64,000 nucleotides of DNA from Eutreptiella sp. 'Long Island Sound 2002' (Eukaryota; Euglenozoa; Euglenophyceae; Eutreptiales; Eutreptiaceae): assembly GCA_964036045.1 (NCBI GenBank), contig OZ038388.1, positions 9,028,223 to 9,092,222 on the forward strand, given 5' to 3'. Each line of letters opens with the position of its first letter. The stretch's first letter is position 1. The notes beneath the pieces are model-generated. The model did no database searches. It was not told the DNA's origin and saw only the letters and a list, made by a program, of their open reading frames with translations. Position numbers and translations under genes: made by a program. Positions 48,501 through 57,500 of this stretch are shown here, in pieces.

Positions 48501-51500
48501 GACCTGCTCCCAGGGCTCAGTGGCAGGACGGCTGGTGCTTGTGGACTGCGCGGGCAGTGAGCGGAAGGAGGATTCCAATCATCATTCGGCGGAGCGCCAG
48601 AAGGAGGGCGCGGAGATCAACGCGAGCATCTACGCCTTGAAGGTCCTTCTTTCAGCCCCTGCACTCACACCTACACTAAGGACTAAAATTGCAATGGCCC
48701 CAGGGGGGATGATGTTTTTCTCCGCTCGGTGATCAGTTCAGACACCGTAACAAGATAGAGCCATGACTTTTCGCATCGTCTACGATGACGCGCATTGCGG
48801 TGTGTTAAGATCCTCTGTTCCTGTTGAGCGGGGCGACCTTGAGATTCACATTGTGTTGCAGTTTCCATTATTCACACATCCGTGCAATCCTTCTCACCAA
48901 AGTATATGATGCCGCACCCGAGCACACCACACCATACCACTACACAACCCAACCCACTCCAACCCAAAGAAAACTCGACGTAACACAACATAGCACACCA
49001 CACCACACCACACCACACCACACCACACCACACCACACCACACCACACCACACCACACCACACCACATCACACCACACCACACCACACCACACCACACCA
49101 CACCACACCACACCACACCACACCACACCACACCACACCACACCACACCACACCACACCACACCACACCACACCACACCACACCACACCACACCACACCA
49201 CACCCTCCCCCTGGCCAGCGTGTACCGCCCCACGGCCAAAGTACACGCGGCCAACGACGCTCTCATGATTACAGCGTATAAGCACGTGACGGGCATCTCC
49301 TGCCACGCCCACCACACCGACGCGCTCTGGGGGCCTTGGGAGCATGGATGCCAGGGTCCGGCTCGGTCAGAGCACTCGTGGCAGACCGCGGTGGTCCGCG
49401 AGTGGGTCCGGCAGGGGGCTTGGGCCAAGCGGGAGTTCCGGAACTCCCAGACCTGCTCCCTGCAAACGCACCAGGCGCTCAGGGGGGGGTGCCCAGCGGT
49501 GCTTACTCCGGGGCAGTACACACACCACCCCAAATGCCCCCACCTCATAGCCACGCTGCAGCGAGTCGTGGACGAGGTGGCCTTACCCATGTGGATGCCG
49601 GGCCAGTGCTCAGGGACCACCCCCATCCTGGTCCGAGGTCCCGGTGGGCCGCGATCGGCGGCAGCGGCGGCCCCTGCCCCCCGGGTGGAGGTGTACACAA
49701 CTCTGTATGGCGCCGTCGCGCAGGCGGTCGTCCCCCCGACGGTGTACGAAACGGTACAGGCCCTGGGCTACCATCACCTCGGCGACCTCTACACAGAGAA
49801 TCACCAGGTGCTGCCGGAGCGAGCCCTGAAGAGACGAGCGCCAGCCCGCAAGGGGATCCCGGGGCTACGGGCGTTGCTGGCCCGCCACGCTGCGGTACTG
49901 GTCCCGCTCCTGAGGGAACCCACGCCGCGATGGCAGGCGGCGCCCAAGGACTGGATCCCGAGGGCCGTGCCCACCTATCAGGCGGAAGTCATCGTGGGGG
50001 GCCGGGCGGCCAAAACCACCCGAATGGAGACGATATACCATAGGGGACAGCCCCTCCGGATGACCGCGGCCCTGCAGGACACCATGGAGGCCGCGGGCTG
50101 GGCGTCAGAACCCCGGGTGTGCCAGCAGCCCCCGGGCACCCTGCCCAGCGACACCAGGCTCCACCGCCTCCTGGTGGCCCTCCTGGATATCCAAGTGCAG
50201 GTGGATGCGCCACTGCACGCCCAGCTGTGGGGCGACCACCGGCAGGAGTCCCTGGCCCAGCTCCAGCGCACTGGGGTCAGGGCGCCCACCGTCGTGTGGA
50301 CGACAGCCCCCCCGACTGCCGCCTACTGGAACTGGGCCAGCACATCGCAGGCCCCTCTCGTGACGATCACCTCGACGCTGCCGCCGTTTCCGTGGATCGC
50401 CATAGCCCCGGCGGCGGTGGCGCGCTTCCAATATCCAGCGGAGTGCATGGCGCACAAATGCCCGGGGCACCCGCACAAGGGACCCCTCTATTACTCCCTC
50501 GATACGGTGGGGACAGTGCCAGCGGAGCTACACCAGGCCCTGCGCACCCACCTCAGGGAGCACCATGGGGACATGGCCCTCCTGGCGCCCCACGGCCGGG
50601 CGACCGACCCCCCGCGAGTGTTGGCCCCTGAGACTCGCCCAGGCGTCTGGTTCCATGACCTGCCTGCGCTGGCGACCCTCCGGGGCAGTGTCGTGGCGGT
50701 GGATGCAGGGGCCACGCAGGCGGGTATGGCCATGGCCGGGGTCGTCCAGAGCGGGCCTGGGGAGTATCGGGCCCAGGTGGCCTCAGGAGTGGGCACCTCC
50801 CAGGAGGGGGAAGCGATGGCCCTCCTCTCGTATGCCCGCCGGCTGGCGACACAGCAGGGGGTTTACTGGCTGGTGCCGGACTCGGAGGCAGCAGTGGGGG
50901 CCCTCCGCACGTACCAGGAAGGAGGGCACTGCGGAGATGGCATCCACCACCTCTACGCCACTGTCCTGGGGGGGCAGCGCCTCTCCCCGAGGTCTGCCAT
51001 CAATGTGGTGACCACACCGTCGCACTGGATCACGGACCTCAACGTCCGTGTGGACGCAGCGACGCGGGAGCCGCCGGAGGTAGACCTCACGTGGCTCCTC
51101 AGGCGCCCCTACTCATTTATCCCCCCAGTGCCCTTCCGCGACCAGTGCCAGCTCTCCCCGACGGCGCTGAGTGACTGGTTGCAGGACCGGGCCTCCATAC
51201 CGGCGCAAGCCATCTACGAGGCCCGCTGGGGGGTAAATTTCATGCCAGGGGGGGGCCTCCCCCTGGACTGGTTCGACCACGACCAGCAGCGCCACATCAC
51301 GGCGCATCGCATGGACAACGTCCCGACCATGACCGTCCTGGCCCACCGTTCCTCCCACCGGGGCACGGTGCTGGATACAACGTGCCTCCTGTGTGGGACA
51401 CAGCCCGAGACGGCGCCCCACCTGTGGGCCTGCTCGGCTCAATCGCACGAGTGGGGGCCAGCCCGCCGGCGCCTCGCAGCGTGGCTCGACCAGAAGGTGG

Positions 51501-54500
51501 GGCCACGGGCGGCCCCAGTGCGTCACCAGCTGTGGGAACCGACTGTGCTGGAGCAGTGGGCGGCAGCCCTGCGGACCCCCTCCATGCAGCTGGCCCACCT
51601 GGAGTGTACGGGGCCCCACTCGCTGGGCACGGAGTTCCTCCGCCACGTCGTGGAGGAGTCCATACGGATCTGGTACGCCCACGCCAAGGCGCGTGCCACA
51701 CTGCTGAAGGCCCGCCTGGGCCCGGGCAGCACGATGGCGTGGGCGTTGCAGGAGCTGCGCCTGCACCAGCAAGCAGAAAGGGAAGGGGTGCAGCGGGAGC
51801 TCCTGGAATAAGCGCGGTCGCCAGGGGCGAACTCACCAGGTCTCCCCGACTCCCCCTTCCCCTGCCGAGGCCTACACACTTACGCACGGCGCGCACACAA
51901 CACACACAGCCCAGCCCGTTTACCTTTACCCGTGGGTAGACATCCCGGCCTTTTGCCCTTTGGTAACAGCGCCTTCGGCACACCACACCACACCACACCA
52001 CACCACACCACACCACACCACACCACACCACACCACACCACACCACACCACACCACACCACACCCTCCCCCTGGCCAGCGTGTACCGCCCCACGGCCAAA
52101 GTACACGCGGCCAACGACGCTCTCATGATTAGAGCGTATAAGCACGTGACGGGCATCTCCTGCCACGCCCACCACACCGACGCGCTCTGGGGGCCTTGGG
52201 AGCATGGATGCCAGGGTCCGGCTCGGTCAGAGCACTCGTGGCAGACCGCGGTGGTCCGCGAGTGGGTCCGGCAGGGGGCTTGGGCCAAGTCGGAGTTCCG
52301 GAACTCCCAGACCTGCTCCCTGCAAACGCACCAGGCGCTCAGGGGGGGGTGCCCAGCGGTGCTTACTCCGGGGCAGTACACACACCACCCCAAATGCCCC
52401 CACCTCATAGCCACGCTGCAGCGAGTCGTGGACGAGGTGGCCTTACCCATGTGGATGCCGGGCCATTGCTCGGGGACAACCCCCATCCTGGTACGGGGCC
52501 CCGGTGGGCCACGTGCGGCGGCGGCGGCGGCGGCCCCTGCCCCCCAGGTGGAGGTATACCCAACCCCGTATGGCGCCGTCGCGCAGGTTGTCGTCCCCCC
52601 GACGGTGTACGAAACGGTACAGGCCCTGGGCTACCATCACCTCGGCGACCTCTACACCGAGGACCACCGGGTGCTGCCGGAGCGCACCCTCAAAGGGCGA
52701 GCGCCAGCCCGCAAGGGAATCCCAGGGCTGCGTGCGTGGCTAGCCTGCCACGCTGCCGTGCTGGTCCCCCTCCTGAGGGAACCCACACCGCGGTGGCAAG
52801 CAGCAACCAAGGACTGGATCCCGAACGCCGTGCCCACCTACCAGGCGGACGTCGTCATCGGGGGCCGGGCGGCCAAAACCACTCGGATGGTAACGATATA
52901 CCATGGGGGGCGCCCCCTCCGGGTGACCGCGGCCATGCAGGCCACCATGGAGGCCGCGGGCTGGGTGCCCGAACTGAGAGTGTGCCAGCAGCCCCCGGGC
53001 ACGCTGCCCAGCGACATGAGGCTCCACCGCCTCTTGGTGGCCCTCCTGGGTATCCAGGTGCAGGTGAACGCGCCACTGCACGCCCAGCTATGGGGCGATC
53101 ACCGCCAGGAGTCCCTGGCCCAGCTCCAGCGCACCGGAGTCTGGGCGCCCACCATCGTGTGGATGACCGCCCCCCCAACTGCCACCTACTGGCGGTGGGC
53201 CAAGACATCGCAGGCCCCCCTCGTGACGGTCACCGCGGCGCTGCCGCCGTTTCCGTGGATAGCCATAGCCCCGGCGGCCGTGGCGAATTTCCAGTACCCG
53301 GCAGAGTGTGTGGCACACAGGTGCCCAGGGCACCCACACAAGGGGCCCCTCTATTACTCCCTCGATACGGTGGGGGCGGTACCAGCGGAGCTACACCAGG
53401 CCCTGCGCACCCATCTCAGGGAGCACCATGGGGACATGGCCCTTCTGGCGCCACACGGCCGGGCTACCTACCCCCCACAATTACTGGCCCCCGAGGCTCG
53501 CCCGGGCATCTGGTTCCACGACCTGCCTGCGCTGGCAACCCTCCGCGGTACTGTCGTGGCGGTGGATGCGGGGGCCACACGGGTGGGAATAGCCATGGCC
53601 GGGGTCGCCCAGAGCGGGCCCGCGGCATACCAGTCCCAGGTGGCCTCGGGAGTGGGCACCTCCCAGGAAGGGGAGGCGATGATCCTCCTCTCGTACGTCC
53701 GCCGGCTGGCGACGCAGCCGGGAGTATACTGGCTGGTGCCGAACTCGGAAGCGGCAGTGGGGGCCCTCCGCACGTACCAGGAGGGAGGACACTGCGGAGA
53801 TGGCATCCACCATCTCTACGCCACCGTCCTGGGGGGGGCAGCGCCTCTCCCCGGAATCCGCGATCAATGTGGTGACTACGCCGTCGCACTGGATCACGGA
53901 CCTTAATGTCCGTGTAGATGCGGCGACGCAGGAGCCGCCGGAGGTAGACCTCACATGGCTCCTCAGGCGCCTATGAGGCCCGGTGGGGGGTGAACTACAT
54001 GTCAGGGGGGGGTCTCTCCCTTGACTGGTTCGACCACGACCAGCAACGCCATATCACGGCGCACCGAATGGACAACGTCCTGACGATGACAGTCCTAGCC
54101 CACTGTTCCTCCCACCGGGACACGGTGCTGGATACCACGTGCCTCCTTTGCGGAGCGCAACCCGAAACAGCGCCCCACCTGTGGGCCTGCTCGGCTCAAT
54201 CCCATGAATGGGGGCCGGCCCGCCGGCGGCTCGCAGCGTGGCTCGACCAGAAGGTGGGACCACGAGCGGCCCCGGTGCGCCACCAGCTATGGGAGCCGGC
54301 TGTGCTGGAGCAGTGGGCAGCAGCCCTGCGGACCCCCTCAATGCAGCGGGCCCACCTGGAGTGCACGGGGCCCCACGCACTGGGCACGGAGTTCCTCCAC
54401 CACGTCGTAGAGGAGTCCATACGGGTCTGGTACGCCCACGCCAAGGCGCGTGCTATGCTACTGAAGGCCCGCCTGGGCCCGGGCAGCACGATGGCGTGGG

Positions 54501-57500
54501 CATTGTAGGAGCTGCGCCTGCACCAACAAGCGGAGCGAGAAGGGGTGCAGCGGGGGCTCCTGGAGTAAGAACGGTCGCCGAGGGCGAGCCGACCAGGTCT
54601 TCCTGGCTCCCCCTCTCTCTGCCAGGACCTACACACGTACACACGGCGCGCACACAACACACACAGCCCCGCCCGTTTACCTGTACCCGTGGGTAGACAT
54701 CCCGGCCATTGCCTTCTGGTAACAGCGCCTTCGGCACACCACACCACACCACACCGCACCCCGGAGGTTTGCCTCCTAGACCGGCTGGTTTGGGTGCTTG
54801 AGGAGCAACATGACCTGGCCGCGCTTGCCCACTGTGCAGCACACCAGTATCACCATCTCCCCCCACATCTCCAAGCTGGAGCCTATGGCCTTCTATGCCC
54901 TGGCGACAGCGGTGTACGAGCGGGCCCTTGGTGGTTGGTGCCTCGTGGGAGGCATGAGGGGGGTGTCCCTTTAGGAGGTGGTGTGCACGGTGCACATGAA
55001 GCTGGACCTGGCCAGGCTTTGGCGTCGGGTGGTGGACGTCCTGGTTAGCGACCTTGCCAAATTCTTTGACGTCATCGCCCATGATGTCCACCCGATCGTG
55101 GGGCCCGTGTGTGCCTGGGTGACGCCGGATACCCAGCCAACCACACGGACGGCTTCTCGTATGCCGTACCGCTAGGCCCCTGGCAATCGGATCCTTTGGC
55201 GCAGCTCTTGGGCACCCCCAGGAATGAGAGCGCCCACGCCGCGGTGGCAAGCCGCTCTCAAGGACTGGATCTGGGGCGCCGTGCCTGCTTACTTGGCGGA
55301 GGTGGTCATCGGGGGGCGGGTGGCTAAGACCACCGAGGAGGAAACTGTGTACCACAGGGGGTGTGCCGTGAAAGTCTCGACCGCCATGAAGGACACCATA
55401 GAGGCTGAGCACCAGGCACCACAGCTCCGAGTATGCTGGCAGCCCCAAGGTGCATTGCCTAGCGATACCAGGCTGCATCGCCTCCTGGTGGCCCTTCAAG
55501 GTGGGTAGGCGCAGGTGAATGCGCGTCTGCACCCCCGACCGTGGGATGACCACTAGCACTTGCCCTTGGACCATCTCCAGAGCACGCAGGTGCTAGCGTC
55601 CACCATCGTCTAGCTGAGGACAACCGACGACGGCCTACTAGCAATGGGCGCGGACGTCACCTCCCTCCCGGTTACGATGACTAGAGCGGTGCCGCCGTGG
55701 CCATGGATTGCTATAGCCACAGCCGCGGTGGCCAAGTTCAAATATCCCGCGGTGTGCGTGGCACACAAGCGCCCAGGGCAACCGTACAAGGGGCCCCTGT
55801 ACTACTCGCTCCACACGGTGGGAAAGTCGCCGGCCGAGCTCCAACCGGCCATGAAGACGCACCTCCAGGAACACGGCGGAGACTTGGCGCTACTAGCGCC
55901 GCACGGCCTAGCTACCGCCCCCCCCCCCCCCCCCCGCCCCGGTCCTGGCTCCTAAGACTGAGCCGCGAATCTAGTTCCATGACCTGCCGGCGCTAGCGAG
56001 CATCCGTGGGACTCTTGTCGCGGTGGATGCCGGGACGACGCCGGCGGGAATGGCTATGGCAGGGGTTGCCCAGCATGGGCATGAGGCCTACCAGGCCCAC
56101 GTTGCCTCCAGGGTGGGCACCACCCAGGAAGGATCGGCTATGATCCTCCTGTCCTACGTCGGGCGACTGGCCGTGCAACTAGGGGTATAGAGGCTGCAGT
56201 GGGGGGCCCTTTGTACTTATGTGGAGGGAGGCCACTGTGGGGATGGCATACACCACCTATATGCCATGGTCCTGGGAGGCAGCCGTTTGGCCCCCACCTC
56301 GGCCATCAACGTGGTCACCACGCCGTCGCACCGGCACGGACCTGAATGTCCAAGTGGATGCGGTGACGCAAGATCCACCGGAGGTGGCCCTCACGTGGCT
56401 CCTCCGCCGCCTCTTCTCCTTCCTCCCCCTGGTAACCTACCGAGACCAGTGCCAGCTTTCCCCCACGGCGCCGAGCGACTGGTTGCGAGAGCAGGCCTCC
56501 ATTCCGGTGCGGGTTGGATATGAGGCTCGTTGGGCGGCCAACTACAGGCTGGGGAGTGGCCTCCCTCTCGACTGGTTCGATAGTGACCAACAACGCCATA
56601 TATCGGCGCACCGCATGGACAACATCCCGATGATGACTATCTTGGCGCACCAGTCGTCTCACCGTAACACGGTGCTGGACACGACGTGCCTCCTGTGCGG
56701 AGCGCAACAGGAAACGGCGCCCCACCTGTGGGTCTGCCCGGCCCAATCCCATAAGTGGTGACGAGCCCGCCAGCGGCTCGCAAATTGGCTAGACCCGTGT
56801 TGCGTCGGTGCGCAACCAGCTATGGGAGCTGGCTATTCTAGAGCCGTGGGCGGCTGCGTTACGCACCCCCTCCATGCAGCGAGCTCACATGGAATGCTCC
56901 GGGCCCCACACACCGGGCCACGTCATCGGGGAGTCCATCAGAGTCTGGTACGCCCACGCCAAGGCACGTACCACATTGCTGAAGGCCCGCCTAGGCCCAA
57001 ACAGCACAATGCCGTGGGTGTTGCAGGAGCTACGCCTGCACCAGCAGGCAGAACGGGAGGGAATCCCACGGGAGCTCCTGGGCTGACAGCCATTGCCTGG
57101 TGGGTGGCCTCCAGGTCTCCTTTTTTCCCCGGCTTTCCGCCGACGACAACACACTTACACACAGCGCGCACGCTACACACACAGCCCTACCGTTTACCTG
57201 TACCCGTGGGTAGACATCCCGGCCATTGCCTTCTGGTAATAGCGCCTTCGGCACACCACACCACACCACACCACTCCACTCCACCCCACCCCACTCCACA
57301 CAGCACAACGCAACGCAACGCAACGTAACACAATACAACGCACTAGACCACAACACAACACACGCACGGCGCTATGCTGCACTGCCCACAGTGCAACAAG
57401 GCCCCGCAGGTCCTCCTGGAGATCGTTGTCCTTTTACCATTTTGTGACATCTCATAAGCCCTGTTCTATCCGAGCATCGATTTCCACCAGGCACAGTGCA

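Noticed and set aside
48824-49203. Apparent N-terminus of a 995-residue protein with HHTTP repeats
   Set aside because: It is read through the (ACACC)n microsatellite. Only the part after 49204 is retroelement coding sequence.
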